Below, piece by piece: positions 33,035-42,127 of a DNA stretch of 64,000 nt (its first letter is position 1; each line of letters begins with the position of its first letter). Source of the stretch: Pseudomonadota bacterium (GTDB lineage Bacteria; Pseudomonadota; Alphaproteobacteria; Acetobacterales; Acetobacteraceae); contig JAJZES010000017.1 in the NCBI GenBank assembly GCA_021845985.1, forward strand, positions 1 through 64,000, written 5' to 3'. The notes under the pieces are model-generated. The model ran no database searches, was not told the DNA's origin, and saw only the letters and a list, made by a program, of their open reading frames with translations. Position numbers and translations under genes: made by a program.

Positions 33035-34342
33035 CTATTTCAGGTAGCCGGCCTGCTGCATCGTGCTGGTGACCGAGGCCTGCGCCTGCTTCAGCGCCTG
33101 ATCCGGGGTCATCTGCCCGGCCAGCGCCGCCGAGACGAGTTGCCCGACCTGGGTGCCCATCGCCTGGAACTCGGGGATGGCGACATACTGGATGCCGACA
33201 TACGGCACCGGATCCTTGGTCGGATGGGTGATATCGGCCGACAGGATCGATGCCTTCACCGTCTCGGCGAACGGCGCCGCCTTGATGTAGGCCGGGTTGG
33301 CGTAGGTCGATTCGCGCGTGCCGGGCGGCACCACCGTCCAGCCGTCGGTTTCGCCGACCATGGTGACGTAGTCCTTCGACGTCGCCCAGGCCAGGAAGTC
33401 CTTCGCCACCTTGGCATTCTTCGAGCTGGCCGGGACGCCGAGCGCCCATGACCAGAACCAGCCATTGCCGTGATCGGTGACTTCCATCGGCGCCGAGGTG
33501 AAGCCGGTCTTGTCGGCAACCTGGCTCGAGTTCTTGTCGTACACCATGCCGGCGGCGACCGTCGCGTCGATCCACATGGCGCAGTGGCCGGTGGTGAACA
33601 AGGCCAAATTCTCGTTGAAGCCGTTGCCGGTGGCGCCGGGCGGGCCGTCGCGGTGCATCAGATCGACATAGAAGGTCAACGCCTTCTTCCACGGCTCGGA
33701 GGTGAGCTGCGGCTGCCACTTCATGTCGAACCACTGGCCGCCGAAGGCATTCACCATGGTATCGAGGAACGCCATGTTCTCGCCCCAGCCGGCCTTGCCG
33801 CGCAGGCAGATGCCGTACTGCTCGTGCGCCTTGTCGGTCAGCTTGTCGGCGAACTGGGCGATCTGGTCATAGCTCGGATGTGCCGGCATGGTCAGGCCGG
33901 CTTTTTCGAACAGGTCCTTGCGGTAGAAGGTGAACGAGCTTTCGGCATAGAATGGCACCGCATACATCTTGCCGTTGGCCGAGAGGGCGTCGCGCACGCC
34001 CTTGAAGATGTCGTTGTAGTCGTACGAGGCGGGGAAATCGTCGAGCGGCAGCAGCCAGTTCTGCTTGCCCCAGATCGGTGTCTCGTAGCTGCCGATGGTC
34101 AGGATGTCGAACTGACCGCCTCTGGTGGCGATGTCGGTGGTGACGCGCTGGCGCAGCACGTTTTCTTCCAACACCACCCAGTTGATCTTGTTGCCTGTCT
34201 TCTTCTCCCACTGCGGCGAGAGTTTTTGCATCCGGATCATGTCCGAATTGTTGACCGTGGCGATGGTGATGGTCGCCGCCGACGCCGCGCCCGCCGACAG
34301 GGCGAGCAGCGCGACACCCGACACAAGATGCGTCAGACGCAT
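33035..34342 (-). CDS. Polyol/sugar ABC transporter substrate-binding protein (SmoE/MtlE-like)
   Basis: 435 aa periplasmic binding protein with a signal peptide (SGVALLALSAGAASA). It begins mature ATITIATVNNSDMIRMQKL and has the cluster-B pattern: FDILTIGSYETPIWGKQNWLLPLDD, YAVPFYAESSFTFYRKDLFEKAGLTMP, GICLRGKAGWGEN, MWIDATVAAGMV and GNGWFWSWALGVPASSKN. This closely matches sorbitol/mannitol-binding proteins. Ligand specificity is predicted from the dehydrogenases in the same operon. GGAGAGG precedes the ATG. Confidence 0.93.
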   Translation of the reverse strand: MRLTHLVSGVALLALSAGAASAATITIATVNNSDMIRMQKLSPQWEKKTGNKINWVVLEENVLRQRVTTDIATRGGQFDILTIGSYETPIWGKQNWLLPLDDFPASYDYNDIFKGVRDALSANGKMYAVPFYAESSFTFYRKDLFEKAGLTMPAHPSYDQIAQFADKLTDKAHEQYGICLRGKAGWGENMAFLDTMVNAFGGQWFDMKWQPQLTSEPWKKALTFYVDLMHRDGPPGATGNGFNENLALFTTGHCAMWIDATVAAGMVYDKNSSQVADKTGFTSAPMEVTDHGNGWFWSWALGVPASSKNAKVAKDFLAWATSKDYVTMVGETDGWTVVPPGTRESTYANPAYIKAAPFAETVKASILSADITHPTKDPVPYVGIQYVAIPEFQAMGTQVGQLVSAALAGQMTPDQALKQAQASVTSTMQQAGYLK

Positions 34343-34365
34343 GGTCCCGTTTCCTCTCCAAAGGT

Positions 34366-34381
34366 CCGGGCTTGTGCCCGG
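34366..34381 (-). terminator. Small hairpin between the regulator and binding-protein genes
   Basis: CCGGGC-TTGT-GCCCGG lies 15 bases past the end of the SorC-type gene. There is only a short T-run after it, so it may attenuate rather than stop transcription into the importer genes. Confidence 0.4.
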
Positions 34382-34396
34382 CTCCCGAGCAGATGA

Positions 34397-35398
34397 TCAA
34401 AACTCGGTGCCCTTTGTCAAGCCAGGATCGGTGTCATCGAGGATCGCCGCCGCGGTCGGCTCGTCGGTGATCAGGGCGTTGATCAGCCGGCCGGCCAGGG
34501 CGCCGCGCAGCGCCGGCACTTTCGCCGCGCCAACGCCGATGCCCAGCCGCACGCCGCCGCCGCCGGGGGCGACGGCGAGACCGGTGACCCGCTCGCTGAT
34601 CTCGGCGGCGACGATGCGGCCGGCCGCGTCGAAGGCGTAGCCGGCGATCTCGCCGACCGCGCCGGCCTCGACCAACTCGGTCAGTTCGCCATCGGTGATG
34701 CAGCCCGAGGCGTGGATCGGCGCCTGCCAGCCGACATGGCCGACGCCGACCATCATCCAGCGGCTTTCGCCGTAGAGGTCGCGCAGCGTCTGGTAGGCGC
34801 GCTGCGAGCGCAGCAGGTCGCGTTCGGCGACGGTGGCAACCACCACCGGCAGCGGCATCGGATAGCATTGCGCCCCGGTGCGCTCGGCAAGCTGCATCAC
34901 CGGCTCGGCGGCGATGGCGCGGCCGTCGCGGGCGATGATGCCGCAGAGTGAAAACACCTTGTGCTGCGGCGCGACCAGCGGCGGCAGCTCGGCGGCGACG
35001 GCGCGCAGGGTGCGGCCGGTGGAGACAGCGAGGACCAGCGGCGCCTTTTGGGCGAACCAGCGGTCGAGCATGCGCGCGCCGGCCACCGCGACGCTGGCCT
35101 GGCCGCCACCCGCGGTGGCCGGCGGCACCACCTCGCAACTGCGCAGGCCATAGCGCCGCACCAGCGTCTCGCTCAGCGTCATGCAGGCGGCGATCGGATG
35201 ATCGACGCGGAACTTGATGAGTTTTTCGGCCAGCGCCAGCGAGACCAGCCGCTGCGCCGCCTGCCGCGAGATGTTCAGCGCCGCGGCGATCTCATCCTGC
35301 GTGCGCCCGCCGATATAGTACATCCAGGCGGCACGAGCGGCCTGCTCCAGTCGCTCCGCCTGCGGCACCCGGCGGCCGGGGTCAGCCTCCTCCTGCAT
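34397..35398 (-). CDS. SorC/DeoR-family sugar-binding transcriptional regulator (SmoC-like)
   Basis: 333 aa. Residues about 15-60 contain the HTH: AARAAWMYYIGGRTQDEIAAALNISRQAAQRLVSLA. The rest is the SorC effector domain with VAVAGARMLDRWFA, LAVSTGRTLRAVAAEL near 125, GIIARDGRAIAAEPVMQLAER and VGVGHVGWQAPIHASG. These proteins bind phosphorylated or free sugars and control the adjacent uptake operon. It is the first gene of the leftward operon, separated from the binding-protein gene by 54 bases. ATG at 35398. Confidence 0.9.
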   Translation of the reverse strand: MQEEADPGRRVPQAERLEQAARAAWMYYIGGRTQDEIAAALNISRQAAQRLVSLALAEKLIKFRVDHPIAACMTLSETLVRRYGLRSCEVVPPATAGGGQASVAVAGARMLDRWFAQKAPLVLAVSTGRTLRAVAAELPPLVAPQHKVFSLCGIIARDGRAIAAEPVMQLAERTGAQCYPMPLPVVVATVAERDLLRSQRAYQTLRDLYGESRWMMVGVGHVGWQAPIHASGCITDGELTELVEAGAVGEIAGYAFDAAGRIVAAEISERVTGLAVAPGGGGVRLGIGVGAAKVPALRGALAGRLINALITDEPTAAAILDDTDPGLTKGTEF

Positions 35399-35477
35399 GT
35401 ATGAACACCCTGGACGTTCCGTTTATCTGCCCACTGTAGGAGCATTTGTCCTCGGCCGACAATCTGGCGCGGAGAGC

Positions 35478-35509
35478 AAAAAAAAGGCCCGCAGCAAAGC
35501 TGCGGGCCT
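35478..35509 (-). terminator. Strong rho-independent terminator of the surface-protein gene
   Basis: Stem AGGCCCGCAGC / GCTGCGGGCCT with an AAA loop, followed leftward by eight T. It lies 26 bases past the stop at 35535, so it ends that gene and protects the smo regulator region. Confidence 0.92.
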
Positions 35510-35534
35510 GTTTGCCGTGTGGTGGAAGGACGGA

Positions 35535-36953
35535 TCAGGCGTGGTACACCGTGGTCGGCTTGGCGCCCTGGAATACGACGGTCGTGCCGTCGGAGAGGGT
35601 GAAGGAATTGCCGGCCGCCAGCGCAGTGGTGGCGCCCTGCGCGTCGGCTGCGGTGTAGCCGAAGGTCTGGTTCTGAATGGTAGTGAAGGTCAGGTCCAGA
35701 AGGTCGGTGGACTGCCAGTTGGAGATGGTAATAGTGTGCGCAGGCCCGGCGGTGGCGCCGAATTCCTTGGCCGAGAACAGAACCACCGAGTCGTGGCCGG
35801 CGTTGGAGGCGACAAGGGTGGTGTTTCCAGTGAAGCCCTGGAAGTTGACGCCGATGATGTGCGAGCCGCCGCCGGAACCTGCCAAGTTCATCTTGTTGTT
35901 GTCGCCGAACAGCACGTACTGGCCACCCGCGGCGGTGTTGGTCACCGTCAGGTTTTCGTTGGTGTTGCCCCAGATCGTCGGGGCCACCGTGCCGCCCATG
36001 ACCGTATCCGCACCGCCGCCGCCGACCATCAGCAGCTTGTCGGTGCCGCTGAGGCTGACCACCTCGCCGCCCGTGCCGCCATAGGCCGTCTCGTTCTGTG
36101 CGGCAAACACCGTGCTCATGCCCGGACCGCCGACGAACAGGCTGTTGCCGGTGCTGCCGTTGTAGAGCACGCCGCCCTGGGCGAAGACCGTGTCGGAGCC
36201 GCTGCCGGCGGTGAAGGTGGACTGGCCGGCGGCGTTCAGGAAGCCGACATTGCCGCTGCCGCCGAGCACGCTGTTGCCGAGATTGCTGCCGAACAGCACC
36301 GCGTTGCCCGCGGTCGCGCTCAGCGTATTGACGCCGACGCCGGCAACGATGGTCGAGCTACCGCCAGTGATGTCGAAATTCGCCGCGTTGTTGAAGTAGC
36401 CGATGACCGACGCCGCGCCGTCAACCGAGACCGAGTCGCTTGTCCCCGTCGCGACCACCGTGTCGTAGCCGGAGTCGAAGCTCATCGTCTGCGCCGCAGC
36501 CAGCGCCAGCACCACCTCGTTGCCCGTCGCCATGGCGATCCGGGCATTCGCGCCGGTCGCCGAAACGGTGCCAGTGCCGGTGCCGGTGCCCATGATCGTG
36601 CCAGCATTGCCCGAATAGTTCAGGTCGCCGATGACCACCTGGCTCGCATCACCGCCGACGAGCTGACCAGTGCCCATGTAGATGACGAACTGGTAACCGG
36701 CCGGTACGCTGATCACGCCCGAATCGCTGCTCGGAATAATCAGTGTGTTGGTCGGCTGGGCGGTTGTGGTTACTGGTGCCGCCGGCAACGTCACTGGCGC
36801 CGCCGTCGTTCCCGCGGTCGAAACCGAAGGCACCGTCACCGCGTTGCTGGCCGACAGCACCGACTGGAATTGCAGCAACAACTTACCGGTCAAGGCCCCC
36901 GAGGTGCTGACCGAAGCGCTGCCAACTTGAACGACCGTCGCATTACCCGACAT
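35535..36953 (-). CDS. Repeat-rich secreted/surface protein, RTX-like beta-strand repeats (472 aa)
   Basis: No Cys, no signal peptide, very Gly/Thr/Ser/Ala/Val-rich. After a Thr/Val/Pro-rich part (about 1-85) come tandem short strands such as TVVATGTSDSVSVDGAASVI, FDITGGSSTIVAGVG, SVLGGSGNVGFLNAAG, LFVGGPGMSTVFA and DKLLMVGGGGADTVMGG. These GG-x(D/S) turns resemble RTX-type beta rolls, though the strict GGxGxDxUx nonapeptide appears only in degenerate form. The C-terminus (TITISNWQSTDLLDLTF to SFTLSDGTTVVFQGA) resembles type I secretion tails. Type I secretion is inferred. The gene is single-cistron with its own promoter at 36990. Confidence 0.75.
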   Translation of the reverse strand: MSGNATVVQVGSASVSTSGALTGKLLLQFQSVLSASNAVTVPSVSTAGTTAAPVTLPAAPVTTTAQPTNTLIIPSSDSGVISVPAGYQFVIYMGTGQLVGGDASQVVIGDLNYSGNAGTIMGTGTGTGTVSATGANARIAMATGNEVVLALAAAQTMSFDSGYDTVVATGTSDSVSVDGAASVIGYFNNAANFDITGGSSTIVAGVGVNTLSATAGNAVLFGSNLGNSVLGGSGNVGFLNAAGQSTFTAGSGSDTVFAQGGVLYNGSTGNSLFVGGPGMSTVFAAQNETAYGGTGGEVVSLSGTDKLLMVGGGGADTVMGGTVAPTIWGNTNENLTVTNTAAGGQYVLFGDNNKMNLAGSGGGSHIIGVNFQGFTGNTTLVASNAGHDSVVLFSAKEFGATAGPAHTITISNWQSTDLLDLTFTTIQNQTFGYTAADAQGATTALAAGNSFTLSDGTTVVFQGAKPTTVYHA

Positions 36954-36989
36954 CTCGCGACCCTTACCCAGTGAAGTTTTGTAGCCGCC

Positions 36990-37018
36990 GTTTTAGCCGG
37001 AAAAGCGATCCGAGTCAA
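36990..37018 (-). promoter_or_regulatory. Sigma-70-type promoter of the surface-protein gene
   Basis: Reading leftward: TTGACT (37018-37013), 17-base spacer, TAAAAC (36995-36990). A transcript start near 36983 leaves a leader of about 30 bases with AAGGG before ATG 36953. The upstream 100 bases (to 37120) are AT-rich, as for a highly expressed gene. Confidence 0.65.
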
Positions 37019-37232
37019 AGCCAATTTCGAATTCGGCGCGCGAAAGCGTCAAAATCCACGCCGCCATGCGCACTGCACAAACCATTATAATTCTTAATGT
37101 TATGGTAGAATTTTAATGTCTTGTGTCGACCCAACCCGCCGGCGGCGCGCAAACAAGCGTGCGTGTACCCCTGGCGGTTGACGCGTTGCAGCACGAACCC
37201 GCCGGGCCGCTGCCGCCAGGGTCCGATGCCTG

Positions 37233-37547
37233 CTACTTGTCCGCCCGCAGCAGCAGCAGCGCCCGGCGCAGCCGCACCAGACCGCCGCGGATCAGGCCGC
37301 TGTCGCACATATGCTGCCCCTCCTGCGCCAGCACCTCGGCTTCCGGCTGCGGCGCCGGACGGCGCTCGCGTTCGGTGGCCACCTGGCCGGCGAGGTCGTC
37401 GCAATATTCCGCCGTGTCGCTGGTCACCCGCAACGGCCCGCCGGACTGCACCGCCGGCTGCGCCGGCGGCGGCGATTGCGACACCGCGGCGGCCGAGCCG
37501 AGACCGGCCAGCAAGGCGACGGCGAGAACAGTACGAACGACGGCCAT
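37233..37547 (-). CDS. Small secreted protein linked to a two-component operon (104 aa)
   Basis: ATG at 37547 starts a Sec signal (AVVRTVLAVALLAGLGSAAA). The mature part is short: a Pro/Gln-rich stretch, then EYCDDLAGQVATERERR and a helix ending EVLAQEGQHMCDSGLIRGG with two Cys that may pair, then an Arg/Leu-rich tail RLRRALLLLRADK. No family recognised. It begins 8 bases after the stop of the histidine kinase gene, so it is probably cotranscribed. A periplasmic sensor-modulator like CpxP is possible by position only. Confidence 0.6.
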   Translation of the reverse strand: MAVVRTVLAVALLAGLGSAAAVSQSPPPAQPAVQSGGPLRVTSDTAEYCDDLAGQVATERERRPAPQPEAEVLAQEGQHMCDSGLIRGGLVRLRRALLLLRADK

Positions 37548-37554
37548 GGCCCGA

Positions 37555-39000
37555 CTATGCCGCATGCAGGTCGGCTGTGGCCTGATCGTACGATGACGTC
37601 GCGTTCATTTGGGTCACGCCAGCGTGCCGGTGTGGCCGCGTTGCCAGGGTCAGCGCGGCGCGCAGGCCGGGCTGGTTGTCCGACAGCGTCAGCGCGCCGC
37701 CGTGCAACTGCGCCACCGCCTGCACCAGCGCCAGACCCAGGCCGCTGCCCGGCGTGCTGCGCGCCCGCTCGCCGCGGAAGAAGCGTTCCGCGGCGCGCGC
37801 CCGGTCGGCCTCGGGGATGCCCGGCCCGTGATCGGCGACGGCGATCACCGCGCCGCCATCCGGCCGCGCCGCCGCCTCGATCGCGATGGTGCTGCGCGCG
37901 GGCGAGAACTTGAGGGCATTGTCGAGCAGATTGGCCACCGCCTGCTGGATCATGTCGCGGTCGCCGAAGGCCGGCAGATGCGGCGGGATGGCGGCGGTCA
38001 GACACTGGCCGCGCTCCTCCGCCGCGGCGCTGTACAGCTCGACCAGATCGAGCAGCAGCGGCGCCAGATCGAGCGGCGCGAAGGCCGAGCGGCGCGCCCC
38101 GGCCTCGATCTCGGCAATGCGCAGCAGCGCCTGGAAAATGCCGATCACCCCGTCGAGGTCGGCCTGTGCCCGGTCGATCGCGGCGCGCAGATCGGTCTCG
38201 CCGCTGGCATGCGCGGCGGCGTCCTCCAGCCGGGCGCGGGCGCGCGCGATCGGCGTGCGCAGGTCGTGGGCGATGGCGTTGGACACCTGGCGCACGCCGT
38301 CCATCAGCCGGGCGATCCGGTCGAGCATGTCATTGATGGTCTCGGCCAGTCGGTCGAACTCGTCGCCGCGCCCGACCACCCGCACCCGCTTGGTCAGGTC
38401 GCCGGCGCTGATCGCCGCGGCGGTGGCCGAGACATCGGCCAGGGTGATGCGAAACAGGCCGCGCACCGCCAGCGCCCCGACGGTGCCGAGCAGCAGCGCC
38501 ACCCCCGCCGCCCACAGCAGCGCATCGGTCAGCAGCCGCGCCATCTGCGCCCGCACCTCGACATCGCGCCCGACCAACAGATGCACGCTGCCGGGCAGGA
38601 TGAAATGATGCAGCCGCGCCATGCCGCGCCGCCCGGCACGCTCGATCGGCACCTCGTACCAGGCGGCGTCCTGATGCAGCGCCGGCGGCCAGCGCTCCAG
38701 GTTGCCGACCAGCCGGTGATAGGCCGGATCGACCAGCAGGTAGATCGCGTCGTCATCGACATTGCCGGCGAGGCGCTGGCCGATCGTCTCCTCCAGCGCC
38801 AGCAGCCCGCCCTCGGCGTAGCGTTCCGACAGGCCCTGAGTATCGGCGTAAATCGCCGCGTCGGTCTGCCGGTCGAGCAGGCCGGCGGTGGACCACCAGA
38901 GAAACGTCGCCAGCGCCAGGGTGCCGAGCGCGAACACCCCGGCATAGATGATGCCGAAGCGCACCCCGGCGGAGCGGAACGGCAGATGCGGCCGGCGCAT
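37555..39000 (-). CDS. Sensor histidine kinase (HAMP, HisKA)
   Basis: 481 aa. TM1 about 14-36, periplasmic loop about 37-155, TM2 about 159-180, HAMP 181-233 (DVSATAAAISAGDLTKRVRV), phosphoacceptor H-box VSNAIAHDLRTPIARARARLE with His245, N-box LLDNALKFSP, then ADHGPGIPEADRARAAERFF and GSGLGLALVQAV for ATP binding. It phosphorylates the adjacent OmpR-type regulator. The ligand sensed is unknown. It follows the regulator gene by 16 bases. Confidence 0.95.
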   Translation of the reverse strand: MRRPHLPFRSAGVRFGIIYAGVFALGTLALATFLWWSTAGLLDRQTDAAIYADTQGLSERYAEGGLLALEETIGQRLAGNVDDDAIYLLVDPAYHRLVGNLERWPPALHQDAAWYEVPIERAGRRGMARLHHFILPGSVHLLVGRDVEVRAQMARLLTDALLWAAGVALLLGTVGALAVRGLFRITLADVSATAAAISAGDLTKRVRVVGRGDEFDRLAETINDMLDRIARLMDGVRQVSNAIAHDLRTPIARARARLEDAAAHASGETDLRAAIDRAQADLDGVIGIFQALLRIAEIEAGARRSAFAPLDLAPLLLDLVELYSAAAEERGQCLTAAIPPHLPAFGDRDMIQQAVANLLDNALKFSPARSTIAIEAAARPDGGAVIAVADHGPGIPEADRARAAERFFRGERARSTPGSGLGLALVQAVAQLHGGALTLSDNQPGLRAALTLATRPHRHAGVTQMNATSSYDQATADLHAA

Positions 39001-39016
39001 GGTGCCGCCCGCCGGC

Positions 39017-39700
39017 TCAGGGCTGCTCGGGGCGCAGCATGTAGCCGGCGTTGCGCACCGTATGGATCAGCGGCGAGGCGAACGGCTTGTCCACCTTCTG
39101 GCGGAGCCGCGACACATGCACGTCGATCACGTTGGTCTGCGGGTCGAAATGATAGTCCCAGACGCCTTCCAGCAGCATCGTGCGGGTCACCACCTGGCCG
39201 GCGTGGCGCATCAGGAACTCCAGCAGGCGGAACTCGCGCGGCTGCAGGTCGATGCGCTGGCCGGCGCGTTTGACGCCGCGCGACAGCAGGTCCATCTCCA
39301 GGTCGCCGACCAGCAGCTTGGTGGTCGGTCCCTCGCCCTTGCCGCGCCGGGCCATCGCCTCGACGCGGGCGAGCAGTTCGGCGAAGGCGAACGGCTTGGT
39401 CAGATAATCGTCGCCGCCGGCCTTCAGCCCGCGCACCCGGTCATCGACCTGGGCCATCGCCGAGAGGAACAGCACCGGCGTATTGTTGTTCTGCCCGCGC
39501 AGCGTCTCCAGCAGCCGCAGCCCGTCGATGCCGCCGGGCAGCATGCGGTCGAGCACGATGGCGTCGAAGTTTTCGCTGGCCGCCATGAACAGCCCGTCGC
39601 GGCCATTATCGGCATGTTCGACGACATGTCCGGCCTCGCGCAGTCCCTTGACCACGAAGCCGGCCACGTCCTTGTCGTCTTCCACCACGAGGATGCGCAT
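39017..39700 (-). CDS. OmpR/PhoB-family response regulator
   Basis: 227 aa. Receiver with acidic pocket VVEDDKD (5-11), phosphoacceptor Asp51 in AIVLDRMLPGG and Lys102 in YLTKPFAFAE. Winged-helix DNA-binding domain about 135-222 with LQPREFRLLEFLMRHAGQVVTR, VIDVHVSRLRQKVDK and THTVRNAGYML-like IHTVRNAGYMLRP. It starts 7 bases after the protease gene ends and precedes the kinase, all leftward. Confidence 0.95.
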   Translation of the reverse strand: MRILVVEDDKDVAGFVVKGLREAGHVVEHADNGRDGLFMAASENFDAIVLDRMLPGGIDGLRLLETLRGQNNNTPVLFLSAMAQVDDRVRGLKAGGDDYLTKPFAFAELLARVEAMARRGKGEGPTTKLLVGDLEMDLLSRGVKRAGQRIDLQPREFRLLEFLMRHAGQVVTRTMLLEGVWDYHFDPQTNVIDVHVSRLRQKVDKPFASPLIHTVRNAGYMLRPEQP

Positions 39701-39707
39701 CTGGTCC

Positions 39708-40772
39708 TTACCCCTGTCCGCTCGGGCGGTGCCCGACGGTCACGCTCAACTGCACGTCGCGCCCCTGCCGGCGCACATCCAGGCGCACCACGCTGCCCGG
39801 CGGCGCCTGCGCGATCTGGCGGATCAGGCCGCGGGCACTGTCCACCGGCTGGCCGTTCACCGTGGTCACGATATCGCCGGCACGCAAGCCGGCGCGCAGC
39901 GCCGGTCCGCCGCGCTCGACCGCCCCGATCAGCGCGCCCGGCACGCCGGGGTGCTGGTCGTCGCCGGTATCCTCGACCGAGACGCCGAGCCAGCCGCGGT
40001 CGATGCGGCCATGGGCGCGCAACTCGGCGACGATGCGGCTGGCGATCTCGGCCGGAATGGCGAAGCCGATGCCCACGGAGGCGCCGGTCGGCGAGGCGAT
40101 GGCGGTATCGACGCCGATCACCTGGCCCTGCTCGTTGAACACCGGGCCGCCGGAATTGCCCGGATTGATTGGCGCGTCGAGCTGGATGAAATCGTCGAAC
40201 GGTCCGGCGCCGATGTCGCGCCCGCGCGCCGAAACGATGCCGGCGGAGATCGAGCCGCCGAGGCCGAACGGGTTGCCGGCGGCGATCACCCAGTCGCCGA
40301 CCTCGACGCTGCGGCTGTCGCCCCAGACCACGGCGGGGAGCGGGCCGGGGGCATCGACCTTGATCAGCGCGATGTCGGTCAGGTCGTCGGTGCCGACGAC
40401 ATGGGCCGGCAGTTCACTGCCGTCGCGCAGCGCCACGGTGATCTGGTCGGCGCTGCCGACGACGTGGTTGTTGGTGACGATGTAGCCCGAGGGGTCGATG
40501 ATGAACCCCGAACCGGCGCCCTGCATGCGCTCCTTGTGCGCCTGGAAGCGGTCGCGGAACTGCTGGCGCAGTTCGGGCGGCAGGAAGGCGAACGGATCTT
40601 CGGCGGCGACGGTTTCGGTGACGCGGATATTGACCACCGCGGGCAGCACCCGGCGGATCATCGGCGCGAAGCTTTCCGGCCCGGCGGCAAAGGCCGGCGC
40701 GCGGAGGGTCGCGGCGAGCAGCAGCGCCGCGAGCAGCGGCGCCGCGCGGCGCCGGGTGAACGTGATGAGCAT
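39708..40772 (-). CDS. HtrA/DegP-type periplasmic serine protease with one PDZ domain
   Basis: 354 aa. Signal or anchor segment 10-30 (AAPLLAALLLAATLRAPAFA). Catalytic His103 (TNNHVVG), Asp133 (DLTDIALIKV) and Ser207 (INPGNSGGP). A single PDZ domain spans about 245-345 (RGWLGVSVEDTGDD, GALIGAVERGGPALRAGLRAGDIVTTVNGQPVD). This is a DegQ/DegS-length protein rather than two-PDZ DegP. It probably degrades misfolded envelope proteins. AGGAGA precedes ATG 40772. First gene of the stress-type operon with the two-component genes. Confidence 0.92.
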   Translation of the reverse strand: MLITFTRRRAAPLLAALLLAATLRAPAFAAGPESFAPMIRRVLPAVVNIRVTETVAAEDPFAFLPPELRQQFRDRFQAHKERMQGAGSGFIIDPSGYIVTNNHVVGSADQITVALRDGSELPAHVVGTDDLTDIALIKVDAPGPLPAVVWGDSRSVEVGDWVIAAGNPFGLGGSISAGIVSARGRDIGAGPFDDFIQLDAPINPGNSGGPVFNEQGQVIGVDTAIASPTGASVGIGFAIPAEIASRIVAELRAHGRIDRGWLGVSVEDTGDDQHPGVPGALIGAVERGGPALRAGLRAGDIVTTVNGQPVDSARGLIRQIAQAPPGSVVRLDVRRQGRDVQLSVTVGHRPSGQG

Positions 40773-40870
40773 CGCGGCGTCTCCTGGTCGCTGGCGGCAG
40801 TGTAGAAATGGCCGATGTCCAGGCACGGAACAAGATTGCGTCAAGGCGCCCCCTGAGGGGCGGGCGGGGA

Positions 40871-42127
40871 TCAGTCGCTGGCGAACAGGTCCGGGTCATC
40901 GCCGGCGGCGAGCGCCTGACGGGCGGTCTCGTCGATCAGGCCGTCGCGCATGCCGCGCATGATCACGTAGGGCTGCATCGCAGGATCGCGGAAGCGGTAA
41001 GAACGTGCTTCTCCGGTCCGCTGCAGGATGCCCCCGCGCCGCTCGGCGAAATCACGCAAGGCATCCTGGAAATGCGCGATGCCGACCGGGCGCCGCAAAA
41101 TATTGGTGTACGGTTCGCGCACGGCGCTGGGCATGAAATAGCCCGCATCGTCAACTTTGGCCAGGGCGCAGGCGGTCAGCACATGCCGGAACAAGGCCCG
41201 CGCCTGATTGCTTCGGGTCGCCACATCATAGGAATCCTTGAGCGTTTGCTGGGCGGATTGCAGAACCTGGGTGATCGCCACGTCAACGTCGCTGTCGGCG
41301 ATGGCGAGATCGCGCCGGTCCAGGGCGGTAAACGCTGCGAACTTCCCCAAGGCATGAACATATGACGGCAACCCTTTGGAAAGATTTATGATTTTCCACT
41401 TTGCCGGCAATGTCATCGACATGTCAAGCTGCGCCAGGCGGCGGTCAAGAATATCCCTGCGCTCATCGACCGCCATGCGCGGCATCATGATTTGCTCGGT
41501 GCAACGCTCGATGGAGTGATGTTTGTCAAACAGATCTTTGATGCTGTCGGCAACACCGACGATCATCAGGGTAACATTGCTGCCGACGTCGGAAAGGGCC
41601 TTGATGATGTTGGCGACAGTTATTGCGGTATCCTTGTCGTCAATTTCGTTGAACTCGTCGATGACGACGATCGGGATTTCGCTCTCACGAAAATGCTGCA
41701 TTTCTGCTATGAAGTGATCTATTGTCACGTCACCGGGATAGAACTCAGCTACATCATAGGCTTTTCTGCTTTCGCCATAGTCGTCTTCAAAATGGATTTG
41801 CGAGAAAATTCGCCGGGCCACCGCGGCAAAGCTGTCGCCGGGGAATGCCTGCACCCGGATATGCCGGATGGCGCGCGGACTTTTCGGAATGAAGAAGGGC
41901 GCGATCTGCGCCATCGACGACTTGCCGACGCCACGCTCCCCGAACAGGATGAGGTGGCGTCCCCGCTCGCCGATCGCATCGACGATTTTTGATGCCTGAT
42001 GCTGCCGGCCGGCAAACAATTCGCCAATGGCTATCGGCGTGGACGGGGTGAACGAGGTGTTCGCCTCGAACCGCTTGGCCTTCGCATCCTCCGCCGTGAG
42101 GCTCCCACATCCATGCCAGTTTCCCAA
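40871..42127 (-). CDS. Orphan AAA-type ATPase (about 418 aa)
   Basis: P-loop ATPase with Walker A GERGVGKSS (about 63-71) and Walker B IPIVVIDEFNEIDDKD (about 150-165), followed by a sensor-like segment NVTLMIVGVADSIKDLFD and a C-terminal helical region. It resembles single-chain bacterial ATP-binding proteins with AAA_16 or ORC/STAND-like domains; no partner domain is fused. The start is unusual: only TTG at 42127 is available in frame before the family-like part, and it lies inside an inverted repeat. It follows hrpB by 38 bases but may have its own promoter (TTGACC-17-TACCAA, 42169-42141). Its base use is AT-richer than hrpB. Confidence 0.7.
   Translation of the reverse strand: MGNWHGCGSLTAEDAKAKRFEANTSFTPSTPIAIGELFAGRQHQASKIVDAIGERGRHLILFGERGVGKSSMAQIAPFFIPKSPRAIRHIRVQAFPGDSFAAVARRIFSQIHFEDDYGESRKAYDVAEFYPGDVTIDHFIAEMQHFRESEIPIVVIDEFNEIDDKDTAITVANIIKALSDVGSNVTLMIVGVADSIKDLFDKHHSIERCTEQIMMPRMAVDERRDILDRRLAQLDMSMTLPAKWKIINLSKGLPSYVHALGKFAAFTALDRRDLAIADSDVDVAITQVLQSAQQTLKDSYDVATRSNQARALFRHVLTACALAKVDDAGYFMPSAVREPYTNILRRPVGIAHFQDALRDFAERRGGILQRTGEARSYRFRDPAMQPYVIMRGMRDGLIDETARQALAAGDDPDLFASD

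Noticed and set aside
37015-37404. A 129-codon frame overlapping the AT-rich region before the surface-protein gene
   Set aside because: It crosses the promoter of the 35535 gene and the coding end of the small secreted protein, and its translation is low-complexity.
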